The position numbers and the translations under genes were made by a program. 64,000 bases of DNA from positions 322,501 to 386,500 of the forward strand of contig BSBK01000871.1 of NCBI GenBank assembly GCA_027943335.1. Direction: 5' to 3'. This stretch comes from Chamaecyparis obtusa. Its lineage: Eukaryota; Streptophyta; Pinopsida; Cupressales; Cupressaceae. Positions within the stretch are counted from its first letter, which is position 1. Each line of letters starts with the position of its first letter. The notes beneath the pieces are model-generated. The model saw only the letters and a program-made list of their open reading frames with translations. It was not told the origin of the DNA and did no database searches. Of this stretch, positions 1 through 11,463 are shown piece after piece.

Positions 1-400
1 TCTTGATGTACATTTGGTCATAATTATTGATCTTATTTATTAATAAATTTGAATTCTTCAATGTATTGTCAAATGTATTTTAGAATGTTGGATAGACAAT
101 ATTGAAAAACTTCGTTACATGGTCCCAACTTCCCATATAGAGTATCAAGCTTTGAAGGAATTATAAACAACAAATATCACAGTGATCTCCATTTGAAAAG
201 CTTAGGATGCCTATCCATGAGGGCTTTTGAATCTGCAACCAGAAAACTAATTTTGATGATTTTTTCCACGCAAATCTCTCAGATCTCCCACCTTGTGATA
301 TCCTCGAAGGACGAACCATTCAAAATTTGAAACGTCTGGCACTATCCCTGTCATCATTTACTTTGTTTTAACTTTCTGCAGTGCAAGAGACCACACTATG

Positions 401-590
401 TTGTCTGAAAGAGAGCGCATGCGAAGGTTCCCAAAGCACAGCATTAGCGATTATAAAACTCACATTATTGGAGAACAAAACACAAGGTCGATTTACAACG
501 CACTTCTTGCAAGATGCAATATTTTAAATTATATTTACTCCATTCTTTTAAGTCATGCAAGTTGAGAAAGTGAATGTCCACGAAAAACTC
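401..590. repeat. Diverged direct repeat, copy A
   Basis: This 190-bp segment matches 2527-2718 in the same orientation. Both begin TTGTCTGA.AGA and share blocks such as TTCCCAAAGCACA and AAACTCACATTATTG before ending near CGAAA.ACTC. Identity is roughly 75-80% by eye with small indels. No known family was recognised. It may be two copies of an old transposon fragment or of a gene fragment. Confidence 0.7.
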
Positions 591-2526
591 TTGCTATATG
601 ATTTCAATATTTTAATGTATCTATTAATTTAAAATTTAGTTTATTAAAGTAACATGTATTATTTTTTTTGCTTTAACTCTTGTTGTTTTTTCTTCGAATA
701 GTTTATTCAATTTCAAATAAAATATAAACTTGCAAGTTAAAGGTTATTTTTTCTCTTCCTTTGTAATGCGTCCCAGAGGATAGCATTGTTTGGACTGTAA
801 TTCGTAGGAGCCTAAAGTTCGTTCTCCTTCTCCCCTTTACTATTTCAAGTGGGATGAAAGAGAAATCAGTTATTTACAGTCACTACCATTTCAAACTCTT
901 TGTAACTCATTTATGAGGGTTCATGCCACTTATCTACATAAATATTTTTTCACACGATGTAAAAAATACCAATGTTTCTTTGTAAAAAAGACCAATGTTT
1001 ATGGAAAGGACAATTACATTGAATTGCTCTTGCAAGCCTCCTTGACATAAGTTTGTTTTGAATAGACTCATGAATAAACCACTGATAAAATTTCTACAAT
1101 TATTGTTATTGATGTGGGCCTTCTAGTTCGCCCTCTTTTCTTCTCCTTCCTCACGGCTGATTTTGAATCCATGACGAGCAAACAAGGGCAACCATTCACC
1201 GTTACATTATGGGGAATAGCTTTTTTTCAATTCATAAAGGAATGTAACTAGCTTATATATAATATAATATATAGGGAAGCTGAGAGTTATTGAGGCTTTA
1301 GTTTTTTAGCATATAAATTTTTAATCAATTATTAAATTAAAGCCTGGAAAACTATATATATAAGCTAGTAGCTTAGTGGAAGGTTAATGAATTATTTATT
1401 TCTTATTAATTATTGAAATTAGTTTTAAAGAAAGGTTCACCACATAGTGTGGTGGTGAAGTGGTGGTTGTGTTGTTGTGCCCATCAAGATTTAAATCTTT
1501 ATTGGGCCATTGTTATCATGGAGATGTGTGTTTGCTTTAGTCAAAACCATTTGGTAGGAAATACTAACTTTTAAATTAAAATATTTTATATCATCTTAAT
1601 TATTTCAATTTTTTAAAAAAAATTTAATTTATTTTAAAATAATTGTAAACATAATGTCTTATTCACATTATCACTCCTACATTATTCACAATATCACTCC
1701 AACAAATAAATTAAAACAGATTTTTTTAATTTTAGACCTTCTAAAATATATACTTCTTCAATTAGTTTCCATTGATCTATGTAAATATAATTTTGATTGA
1801 AAATACATTGATACCATATTGACAAAGTGAAAAGCTGAATGTTTTAAGATTCAAATTATAGTAGTATAATCAATAAACATAAAGATAATAATAATAACTT
1901 TAAGTTATTTGAGATTGATCTATACATCACAATTTAACTTTTCTAAAATTTTATCAAAATATATTATCCAAACTCCAAACAAGTAATATTATGTTAAATA
2001 AACATTTTTAATTGTTTAAACAGTTAAATTTTCTATAATTTAATACTGATTTTACCAAATATTTTTCTGAATTTGACCAATTCCCTTCTCTTACTTTTAT
2101 TCTCAAATAATATATTATAAAATTTTATCAGAAACATTAATAATAAAAAATTTACAGAATAAAAACAAATATTTAAAAAAAAATTAATTATCAACATCAC
2201 TAAATCACTGAGAATCAACTTTATCACACGTTTAAACTTTATTTTATAACTAATTGTCTGAAAGAAAAATTATCTTCATCTTTAGCACAATAATTCAAGC
2301 TTTTCCCATTGCTTGTGGGTTTTACCCTCTGCTTTCCTGTTTCAATACAGATTTATCATCGGAATCCAGCACTACAGTTGGATTTTCCATGGCTTGGATG
2401 GTTCTGAATATTCTAGAAAATAAAATAAGTATATGTAATTCGACTTGCTTCCATTCAAAATAAAAAAACAGTACCTGATGCTTTGTTCTGCTTACTTAAG
2501 TTGCTTGATCAATTTCATCGCCTGGT

Positions 2527-2718
2527 TTGTCTGAGAGAAAGCGCATACGAAGTTCCCAAAGCACAATATTAGTGATTAAAAAACTCACATTATTGCAGAA
2601 TAAAAGACAAAGCTCGATTTACAACACACTCATCAGAAAGATACCAATTTTGAAGGCATAATTTACTCTACTCTATTAAGACATGGAAGTTGAGACTGCA
2701 AATGTGCACGAAATACTC
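2527..2718. repeat. Diverged direct repeat, copy B
   Basis: Partner of the segment at 401-590, about 2.1 kb downstream. Immediately left of it (2450-2526, read on the minus strand) a CAG/GTACTG junction resembles a splice donor. That would fit a decayed exon on the minus strand, but no protein was recognised, so this remains a guess. Confidence 0.65.
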
Positions 2719-2894
2719 CTAATTTGGTGGCTGGATGACCGTATGCATTTTAATCTAATCATCTGTCAATATTTAAATGTTTAGTGTTAGTTTTAATCAA
2801 GTATTTTTGGATAATTTGAATTTATCTAAAGTTGTCATATTTATTTATTAAATTTATATATTATACAAGTTAAATATCTGTAATATGATTGGTT

Positions 2895-2937
2895 GAATTC
2901 TTTTGGTGTTAGAGGTCTTATAACGCTAAAAGAATTC
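2895..2937. repeat. Short perfect-type hairpin
   Basis: Inverted repeat with 17-bp arms. The left arm is GAATTCTTTTGGTGTTA and the right arm is TAACGCTAAAAGAATTC, with two arm mismatches and a 9-bp loop. It lies in AT-rich non-coding DNA and may be a remnant of a palindromic MITE. Confidence 0.5.
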
Positions 2938-3487
2938 AAATTCAAATTTATTATATTTTTTATTTTGTTAAATTCTAATCTTTTGTATATAGAAATATGA
3001 TATTTTTAAATTTATCTTTTATAAAAATTAATTGTTGATCATTTCATTGGTTAGATCAATTGAGCCCTTATACACGAAATTTGAAAATCTCAAACAACTT
3101 ATGGTATTATCTCCTCTTCCACACCAACAATTAGTTTTTTTTCTAACATATACTCTAATTATTAGCATGTTACATTGAGGGTTTGACATGTTTTTAAGTT
3201 TAAATTCTTGTAAATATATTGGAATAGTTTTATAGTTTAAATATCATCTATTGTTCTATATTCATTTTTTATTAATCAATTAAACTTCAAAATTTGATTC
3301 TAAAAGTTTATATATTTTTTTAATAAAATAAAATTTAAAAATAATTTATTATTGAAATTTTGAGTCATTTTCAAATAAAAAGATATTATTGATTTAAACA
3401 TATTCATAATATTTAATATAAAATTGTTACAATGTTTGATTAGTACTTAGGGTTAAAGTGTAAGTTATAATTATATAACTATATTAT

Positions 3488-3719
3488 TGTTGGGATATGA
3501 AGCCCAATGCTCACATGACTTTTCCCATCCTTGCCTCTCCATTTGATAGTTGTATATGTGTGTATAATTAGATGTGTGCATACCATGAATTTAATGTATT
3601 GGTTAAACATTAATAAAAGATTTCCTTGCTTTGAGAGTGGACCTAGGCAAATTTTTCAAACCACTATAAATATTGTATTATGCATTTTGTCTATTCTTTC
3701 TTTCACTCTCTTAAATATG
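3488..3719 (+). repeat. Copia 5' LTR, left part
   Basis: These 232 bp match the left part of the 3' LTR (from 12529). Shared stretches include TTTGATAGTTGTATATGTG and AACATTAATAAAAGATTTCC. The LTR is interrupted after 3719 by the 3720-8291 insertion and resumes at 8297. Confidence 0.88.
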
Positions 3720-3890
3720 TGTTAGTCCCAGTTTGAGTCCGGTCCTTTTATTCTTTGATTATGGCTTCATGTTAAAAACCTTGTCTTTTGATCAGAGTTT
3801 CCTTCACTCAATATGCATCAAATCCGTTCATCATTTTTGAAATCTTGTTTGTGCCTTTTGTCATTTGGAATTTTGCAAGCTTTGTTTTTC

Positions 3891-4163
3891 TTGAACACTC
3901 TTGAACACCTTTGAACAGCCTTGAACGGTGTTCATACTCGTTCAAGGATGTTCACATAATTTTCATCTTTTGTGAAGACATGATAGGTTGATAAAGAAAG
4001 AAATACTCTTGCCGCTGACACTTAAGAAGATTGAAGCAAAACGGTCCTTTGTTCGTGATGTCCCCTAACATTCAAATCATCAATTGAGTTAAGTCAGAGG
4101 TTTGTAAATGTTGAACAGTCTTGAACACATTTGAACGGTGTCGAACTCCCATGAACTATGTTC
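3891..4163 (+). repeat. 10-bp-periodic TTGAAC motif arrays
   Basis: From 3891 the units TTGAACNNNN follow each other every 10 bp four times, then appear inverted as GTTC/GTTCA every 10 bp up to about 3954. A second block at 4111-4163 has TTGAAC, TTGAAC, TTGAAC, TCGAAC and ATGAAC, again exactly 10 bp apart. The array lies about 0.5-0.7 kb upstream of the ATG at 4625. The period matches one DNA helical turn, so a cooperative protein-binding array is plausible. The binding factor is unknown. Confidence 0.75.
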
Positions 4164-4624
4164 TTTCCTATTTGGAGAAATCTAAGGAGGTCATGAAAGA
4201 GAAGAGAATCTAATGACAGCTAAGTAGCGGGGCCCATGGGGGGATGACGTTAAATGCTAATTATGGTCAGAATTTGTTAAGTACGCCCTAGAGTTTTGGA
4301 ATAATCATTATTCTTAATCACCTCAAGATTTTTTAAAGTAGTAATTATGGTTTGCATGTACAAAATGTCAAATCAAATCCGCACTGCACTCTACATGAAA
4401 GATTTGCAATAAATTCATGAGCTCTCACGACTCTATTTAAGTTATATCTTTTCATTCAAATGCTTAAGTATTTTTTTGAAGAAGCTGGTGCATGGAGGTA
4501 AGGACTAGGGAGCTCTTGTGATCAAAATCTTCTGCAGAAACGAGGTGAGTTTGGCCGATAATCCCTGTGATATTTTCAAATTCATTAGTCTACAAGGTGA
4601 ATAGAAGATTAATTTTCTGCAGTC

Positions 4625-7510
4625 ATGAGGTCAACATTTCATATGTTTGGGAATACTACAAGTTTAGTATGTGATGCTCCTATAGTATCAGACACTGACC
4701 TAGAACACTACAATGTGGAGGACTTGCCTTCCCGTCTTTTGAATTCTTTAGAGGGTACCCCATCTCTCAAAATTCTACATAGTGGTTTGTGTTCTGCAGC
4801 AACTTTTCCTCCAACTGTTGTTTGTCCAGAACTAATTCTTGAATGCATACAAAATTATGATGCACGGACTGAGTCAATTAAAAAGAAGGATGGTAGTGTC
4901 CTTATGCCTGTAAATAGGGAACTCATGACACAAGCATTTTAAATCCAAGAAAAGGCATTATCTGCTTTTTCTCCTGCGCAATCCATTGTAAAATTCAATG
5001 AAAATAAGGATGCAAATCATACCTCTATAGCAAAGAGCTGGTTGCTGAACCCGCAAAGAGGGGGTTCACGTTTGCCCAAGAAATTTAATAGAACCCATGT
5101 TCGCCCTTACATTAGTGACCTGATGGTGAAGCTACATAGAGTAAGAGGATCTCAAGTTGCCTATCTTTTTTCAAACTAGATGTATTTCTATGTTCAAATC
5201 ATCCTAGAAGGAATGCAACTCCTAAATTGGGCTGAGTTAATTGCTAGTTCCCTAAGAGAACAGCTCAACACCTCTAAATTGATTGGTAGCGGTTTCTTCA
5301 TGTCTTCTTGTCTCATGTATTGTTTAGCCTTTAGTAGACAATGGCACAGATTGCCACACGAACCCTAGGTTGCAAATATGTGTGTGTATGAATATTACCC
5401 AATTCTACGGAAGGATAAGGTTATTGAAAATTACAGAAGAGTGTATGACACATTCATGGGTAAACTATGTTTTGAACTATCTGGTGTCACTGATAAAAGG
5501 ATTAGTTTGAAAGCCAAGGAACTGGTAAGAAAGTATGGGAGCTATTATATTTCATTTCCTAGATTTACCTATATCAAGTTTGGGGGTTTTGAAGACCAGC
5601 TGCTGAGGTTACCTAGGTATGCATTTGATTGTTTTATCCTAGCTGAGATTTGCTGATAGCTCGCTATAGTTTTGAAAAGGTTTCTTCCTGAAGAGGAGTG
5701 GGATAAGGCTTTTCCTATAACACTGGGTAAATTTTCATGTAAAACCATGGTTGATGTTGTCAGTATTGGAAGTGACATTTTTCATTTTGACTTCAAGTAC
5801 TATACTAAAAGGGTGGGATTTGATAACAAAAATTATGCAAGTGGTAGTCTAGGGCTTAGATCACACATGTTTCCTGTACCTCACCTGGAAGATTTGTGGG
5901 AAGACTGTTGTGATGAATCACAAGTAGAGGAAAGAGCACACATCAGGCTATGTGTATCCCAAATTCAATACATGAGACTTCAGATTAATGTAGATGGAGT
6001 AACTGATGATGGATCTAATTTGATTGAGACTAGCTACAGAAAACCAATTGAGAAAAGTGATCATGTTATAGACTTGTCCAAGGAGGAAGAAGATAATATT
6101 GAAAAAAGAACTTTATGTGTTATCTAGTTGACTAATGAGTGGCTACAAAAAAGAAGAAAGTGGAAAGAACCTAGAGTAGAAAAAGAGGAAGTTGTATGTA
6201 CTTCTTTACATTCCCCTATTTTTTGTTTCTAATTCATCTACCCAAATTAAAAATGTAGGATGTACTAAAAACTCACAAGATAGAAGCATGAGAGAGAAAG
6301 CTATAGCTAAACCTCACCTGGTTGTCCCTTCGCAAAGGATTACAAGGTCCAAGACCAGGTTAAAGACTAAGAAAAACATGGCGTAGGAAAATGTTCTAAC
6401 AATCAATTTGGACGAAGACAAGATAGAAGATATGAGTTTTCACATATCTGAAAATAAACAAGTGGATAAGGATCTTTTTGACTTAGATGATGCCACGCTG
6501 GAAGTAATTGGTACACTAGCAAAGACACCTGAGCAACCCATTGGTTCTGGAGTCACACCCCCATGGCTAATCTCCACAGTGAGTAAAAAATGCAATCTAG
6601 TTCTTGTATCTATCCCCATTAAAGATATAGTTAGCAAGTATGTCCAGAAGACCCCCAAAACTAAACAAATAAAAAGCATAGCCGGAATGTTCACAGATGC
6701 AAAAATTGGAAAATGGACTACTGAAGTGGCGACTAATAGACCTAAGGAGGGGGAACGAGAAGTTAGGGAAGAGGACTTTGAAATCACAAAAGTGGTCTTA
6801 AGTACCTCAAAGATGCTCAGGAAGTTTTACACAATATAGAAGCCTTAATAGGTGAGTTACAAACACAGAGGCGGGTGTGGGAGAGAGAGGAAGAGAAGTG
6901 GTTCACAACCATGTCTAAGTTCTTGGAGATAATAAAATATGGGTATGTGAAATTTTGTACAGAGAAATCTGTGAAGTCACATGATGAAGCCACCTTCTTT
7001 GTTCTCAAAAAGAATGTTAGTTGGCATCTCAGCACCATGAGGTGTACTATCACTAAGAACAAAGATAGTGAAAATGAAATTAGGCAATTGCAGAAAACAA
7101 TGATGACTGAACTAAAGGCAGTCAATTTTGCTCATACATACACAATCAATCATGTAGATCAAGACCAGAAAATAGCCCTTGCAGTGTTTGAGAATACCAT
7201 GAAGAAGCTTAAAGAAAAGGCCAACCCTAAACCTTCATATTTTACACAGGTGGGCAAGATTGAATCAATGTTGCATCTCTATGTGGATCAATTCCCTTCA
7301 ACAATTGAGAAGGTCAAGAAATCTAGGTGGACTAAGGAAGCGGTGATGACAAAGATAGTGAACATGAAGGTTCCTCATCTACAGCTTGCGAAGGATTTGA
7401 TTCAGGCACACAAGCAATGGGAGGTGACACAATCTGCCGTAACTGAAGGAGAGAATCTCGTGGGAGATGAGGAGCGTATTGTTGACAAGGAGGCTGGTCT
7501 TGAAATTTAG
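4625..7510 (+). pseudogene. Decayed unknown ORF of the 4.6-kb insertion
   Basis: From ATG 4625 one frame can be followed to 6127 (about 500 codons) with in-frame stops near 4940, 5177, 5366 and 5654. Reading then continues in another frame (6192-6839) and returns to the first frame (about 6845-7510), so a frameshift or lost introns lie in between. The N-terminal half has a globular composition, with segments such as GGSRLPKKFNRTHVRPYI, LLNWAELIASSLREQL and YYPILRKDKVIENYRRVY. The C-terminal third is charged, lysine/glutamate-rich and probably coiled-coil. I do not recognise the family. The layout loosely recalls plant transposon-associated proteins (PMD-like or 'putative plant transposon protein' types), but no diagnostic motif was found. 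No RT, integrase or transposase motif is visible. Confidence 0.6.
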
Positions 7511-8291
7511 TTATGTTTTAACTGTTTGGAAACTCTAAAGGACATGTGTCCTCTTTTACTTTGGTTACTCATAAAATTGTTCTAACCGAGAGGTCAGGTT
7601 TTTTGGGGGACCTCTCAGCTTTGCAAAAACTATAAGTAGTTTAGTTGCGTAGTAGAAAGGGTTAGAAATTTTTGGAAGGAAATTAGTATTTTGCTTTGAA
7701 AGTTTCTTTCAGTTGAAAAAAGACATTTTTGATATATCAAGTTTGTTGTTAAAGAACTTATATATATTTTTCATGTTTTTTGCCTGTGCTGCAAGAATAG
7801 TTAATATATCAATCGGACTTTGTTTCAGATCTGTGTAATTTGAAGTGAGTGAATATATATCCTGCGTTGATGTTTTTATTTATTCCCTGTTTCTGCAATA
7901 GATCTTTGTCAGTATCTTAAGGATATCAGTGATCATAGCGCGATTCATATTTGTTTGATTCATTCTTTTGTTATACTATCTCAAAGAGGTATAGAAGGTA
8001 GAAAACTCTGATTTTATGTTTTCGTATATCTTATTTTTCTTTTTAAAAAAGTTGTAAAAGGCGCTAGTCATTTGAAGAATGATACAACAGCCTTTAAAAG
8101 CTAAATTGAGAAATCTAGTTAGAGAAATTCATTGAAAATTTATTTAGGGAGTTGTACCTAAATTAAAATTCAGAGGGAAGTGCCTCATATTTAGCGCTTA
8201 CCCAACTGTTAGTAGGAGTTTGTCTTTGCAAGGGTAATAGAGTAATAGTCTTAAGGAAGATAGAAACAAAGACAAAATATGTTTACTAACA
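7511..8291. other. 3' non-coding part of the 4.6-kb insertion
   Basis: 781 bp without a credible reading frame between the unknown ORF and the right end of the insertion. It is AT-rich and T-run-rich, and ends in TTTACTAACA next to the ATATG duplication. No sequence matching the left end as a direct repeat was found, which argues against ordinary LTRs. Confidence 0.55.
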
Positions 8292-8296
8292 ATATG

Positions 8297-8331
8297 TTTC
8301 TTAGTTTTATCTGCTCAATTTATAACTTACA
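8297..8331 (+). repeat. Copia 5' LTR, right part
   Basis: These 35 bp (GTTTCTTAG...CTTACA) match the last 35 bp of the 3' LTR ending at 12795 (blocks such as GCTCAATTTATAACTTACA). Added to 3488-3719 they give 267 bp, exactly the length of the 3' LTR. This confirms that 3720-8291 (plus one 5-bp duplication) is an insertion. Confidence 0.88.
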
Positions 8332-9125
8332 ATTGCCGAGGAGCGGATATGGAATACGACAATGCTCTTATTTTGACTATAATAATAGTTGCAGCAATGC
8401 TTGATATAGGAGCAGATAATAAATTTCTTAATATTATTTGAAAAAGAGATGTCTTGTTGAAACTAGCCAATGTATATAGTTGGCTTCTATGGGATGTCCC
8501 TCAGCTTAAAAATAATTCTATTTGAGTTGGACAATTGTTCTCTCAAGGATGTAATGTTAGGTTGGAATCTAGTAAATGGAAGGTGACAAAAGTGCATCTA
8601 GTGATTGCAAAAGGAATCAAATTAGGTGTTTTATATCAGGTAGAGGCTCTCAATGAAGTGGGAGTTGTTTGCAATAGTAGTGTGAAGCATTGGCAAAAAT
8701 TTCTTAGGCATCCACATCAATAAGATGTTAAAAAGGACTAGAAGACAAAAAAAAAAAAAAAAAAAAAGGTAAGAAATTGGAAAATAGAATTTGGAAATTA
8801 TGATTATGAGGATTGTAAGTGTAATTTTTCATCTAAGAAATGAAAATATGGTGAGGAAAGAGATGTTGTTGAATATAAAATTATGCCCATAGAAATAGAT
8901 GAAGATGATTACTTCACCACAAAAATAGATAAAGAAAGGTATGAAGAAGTAGAAGGTAATTATGAAGATGTTGAGGCAAGACAAGATGAACTTGAGGAAG
9001 ATGTTAATGAGGATCGGATAAATAAGGTTTCCTCACCCAATTTAATCACCAGTCAACAAAGCAGGAGTCTAAATGTTTCGGCTATGTCATCGCCAACTGG
9101 GAAAGGTCTGAAATCCAGTGCATGA
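8332..9125 (+). pseudogene. Copia gag-pol remnant (protease/GAG-pre-integrase region)
   Basis: Around 8500-8723 the translation contains a Copia-like run with LFSQGCNV, VIAKGIKLGVLYQVE and VKHWQK. This is the segment between the retropepsin and the integrase zinc finger of Ty1/Copia polyproteins. A stop (TGA at about 8522) and upstream stops break it. After a 21-bp poly-A run (8747-8767) an acidic frame at 8883-9125 (many D/E, EDVEARQDELEEDV) fits the variable linker before RT. The catalytic RT and integrase cores are absent. Strand and placement agree with the flanking LTRs. Confidence 0.65.
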
Positions 9126-9217
9126 TCTTTGGATTGTATTGGAGATAAGCGGGTAGTTGTCCATGAGACCTTGCAGGATGCTCACAACTCTCCTGCTCGG
9201 GCACGAGCACCAATCTA

Positions 9218-9385
9218 GAATAGGAAAATGGGAATAGGAAAATTGGCATAAGTTAATTCCAGTTTTGGTCTAAAATGAGAATTAATTATCTTATTCTAGG
9301 TTCTAAGAAGAATCAGATTAATTCTTATTTTGGACCAAAATTGGAATTAACTTATGCCAATTTTCCTATTCCCATTTTCCTATTC
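9218..9385. mobile_element. Palindromic MITE, 168 bp
   Basis: The whole element is one hairpin. The ~69-bp left arm starts GAATAGGAAAATGGGAATAG and the right arm is its reverse complement ending CCCATTTTCCTATTC, with about three mismatches. The central ~30-bp loop contains TTATTCTAGGTTCTAAGAAG. There is no coding capacity. The target duplication is not clear. The superfamily is undetermined. Confidence 0.85.
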
Positions 9386-11421
9386 GATTAATTCCAGCAA
9401 CAAAATAGGCCCTCGTCAAGGAAAACAACGTCAATTTCTCACCACATAATTTCAAGCCAGCCAAAACATTTTTTTGGCAAACCCATCGGCGGGAAGATTC
9501 ATGTTAATAGACGGAATCAAGAAGTGATTCTGAATAGGGATCGACCTTGTCAACCTGCTATGTCTTCGACTAGGAGATTCAAACTTACATGGTCCATGAA
9601 GACTTATTGTATTGATCAAGGGATCAAAAAGTTCTCGTCAAGAGACGAGCATCAAATGATGTTGATGAAATGAGGGAAGTTGTAGTGGTAGTTAATGTAG
9701 CCAAATCAGTGTTAAGTAGAAACGATGGTAGCATGAATCATGTTTCTTCAATTTCTAATATTTTTTCTCCTATTGTTAGAATAGGCGTTCTTGGTTGCAT
9801 GTCTCCGAATGATGTGCAGAAGCCTATACAAGCACAACTTCCAGAAGCTGAACAATCTACCACAAATAAATGCTCAATTTGGAATAAGAAGGTTGTGGTT
9901 GTGTTTTTAAATAGGATTGATGAACAAGAGGTTGAGATCCCCAAGGAGATCTATTTGACAGACCCTGTGACAGATTGGGACTCTGAGATAAACGCATGTT
10001 TAACAAAAATTAGTAATGGTCAAGGTCAGGAACGCAACATGTTTATTTTTTTTTGACAACCTATTAAACTCTTGGCTCAGAATTGGAGTGTCTGGATTCA
10101 CCTATGAAGGAGGTGGACTTGTAGAGTTTTCTCTTGGATGAAGCCCTAGCAGAAGACCTTTCCAATTCAGAGCTTTCCATGGTGCGAGAGGAGCTTGTTG
10201 TTGCTCTCAAGGCTGTAGAGGAAGGCCTTTTTTGCTTGAAGCGTGAATGAATCCTTAGAGAAGTTGACAACATGAGAGATATATGAGCAACTGGCTCCAT
10301 GTTGGAATCTGGAGATGCCAGAATTGAGCCTTTAGAACCAATGGACAAGATAGATCCTATAGAGCATGCTAATCATGTGTACAAGAAGATAAAAAGACAC
10401 GAGCAGATGAACAGACACCCTAGTAAGGATGAAATGGGCCGTATTGGAGCACCTGGAGAAGGTTCGAGCTTCAATCATATCCAGCAGAAGTTGAGCTAGC
10501 AGTGCCAGCAGACTAAGGATTTGATAGACGTTTCTTTATGTAATCACACTTGTGATACACTCATGGATATGGAAGGCCAAGACAACAAATGTATGGTTGG
10601 TCCCGATACAGATGAATTTCTTAGATTGTTGTATGTTAGTGACAGGATGGAAAGTGGTGTGCTGGCTAGGACTTTTAACAGGGCATTTGAGCAGAGTCAG
10701 CCTCAAGTCTAGACCATCGATTATTCTGAGTGGAGGGAAATTTGGGTTAGAGAAAAGCCAAATGAGTTGCTGGTTACGTAGTCTGCAGATGCCGTGAAGA
10801 AAATCAAGGAGATTGATTTGGTGTTTTATAAGAAGGCAAAGTTTGGCATCATACACTTTTGGATTTTGCCTCCCAAGATGGATATTAAAGGTGGAGCTCG
10901 TTCATTTGACCTAATGATGGAGAAAAAATGGGTCAAAGGTCTACGATTTGTACAGTTCCTCCATGGGCGTTTAGAATCGACTAAAGAAATTAATTGACGA
11001 AAATAACGAAAAAAAATTCATTCGCTGTGGGACATGAGTTTTATGTGGGTATTTTTTCTTTTGTTGCCAAGAATCGACTCGAGCTTACAGCTCTTTCTAT
11101 TGCTGGTCTTTTCCAAGATGAGCTATATTTTATAGTATTTGATGAATATAATGAGTTTCTAGATGCTCTGTTCAGGGTTGTAGAAAAGGGGAATACAAGT
11201 GTTCTCAATGGTCTTTCTATGGATGGAGGAATGTATTTTGAACCTACATAGACTAGAGTTTTTGATTGTGGGTTTATGGGTGAGTTTGCATCTATAAAAA
11301 TTGTAATGGAAGATGTTTGATTGTTAAATTGTATTCAGTCAGTTAAAAATTGGAGAATATTAATTTGCAGTGTTCACAAATAGAGTTTTGTCTAATTAAA
11401 GTTTTATTATGGTCTACTTCT
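9386..11421 (+). pseudogene. Unidentified coding remnants inside the Copia element
   Basis: Several medium plus-strand frames follow one another: 9670-10056 (hydrophilic, with WNKKVVVVFLNRIDEQEVE), 10299-10499, 10521-10712, 10794-10997 and 10994-11251 (hydrophobic-rich end, LFQDELYFIVFDEYNEF). They lie in different frames, so the gene is frameshifted or had introns. No motif of RT, RNase H, integrase, transposase or a host enzyme was recognised. It may be another inserted element or a captured gene fragment. No boundaries or target duplication could be fixed. Confidence 0.4.
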
Positions 11422-11458
11422 AATATAACATTAAAGGTGGAAAAGTAGAGATGTTACT
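11422..11458 (+). repeat. 37-bp direct repeat, copy A
   Basis: The run from AATATAACATTAAAGG to GATGTTACT at 11422-11458 recurs with one mismatch at 12485-12521. The two copies flank the TIR element. Copy B separates the Copia polypurine tract from the 3' LTR. This is best read as templated filler or an old duplication. Confidence 0.8.
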
Positions 11459-11463
11459 GTTCA

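Larger units (their letters stand above)
1..3482. other. AT-rich flanking DNA without a recognisable gene
   Basis: About 3.5 kb of AT-rich sequence with many homopolymer A/T runs. The few open frames are under 80 codons, have low-complexity composition and resemble no family I know. The only structure I can support is a duplicated ~190-bp segment (401-590 and 2527-2718) and a short hairpin at 2895-2937. No splice-linked exons or RNA gene were recognised. Confidence 0.6.
3720..8291. mobile_element. Unidentified 4.6-kb insertion inside the Copia 5' LTR
   Basis: The segment interrupts an otherwise alignable LTR. It is bounded by TGTTAGTCCC at the left and TTTACTAACA at the right, so the ends form a 7-bp inverted repeat TGTTAGT/ACTAACA of TG...CA type. 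The flanking duplication is ATATG (3715-3719, 8292-8296), which can be read as 7 bp AATATGT if the ends are placed one base inward. No direct terminal repeats (LTRs) were found by eye. Inside are a 10-bp periodic TTGAAC array and a decayed long reading frame (4625-7510). It could be an LTR-less derivative of a retroelement or a TIR transposon of unknown superfamily. Confidence 0.75.

Noticed and set aside
2033..2463. Short frames in the left flank (64-69 codons)
   Set aside because: AT-driven composition, no motif, no start context or splice support.
6440..6787. Minus-strand 115-codon frame as a gene
   Set aside because: It lies wholly opposite the 6408-6839 coding frame and has no independent support; antisense shadow.
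3720..8291. Ordinary LTR retrotransposon
   Set aside because: Ends are TG...CA with a 5-bp duplication, but no direct terminal repeats were found by eye and no gag or pol motifs occur.
8747..8767. 21-A run as the end of a SINE or processed pseudogene
   Set aside because: No target duplication or Pol III boxes were found beside it; it lies inside Copia-derived coding sequence and is taken as a homopolymer expansion.
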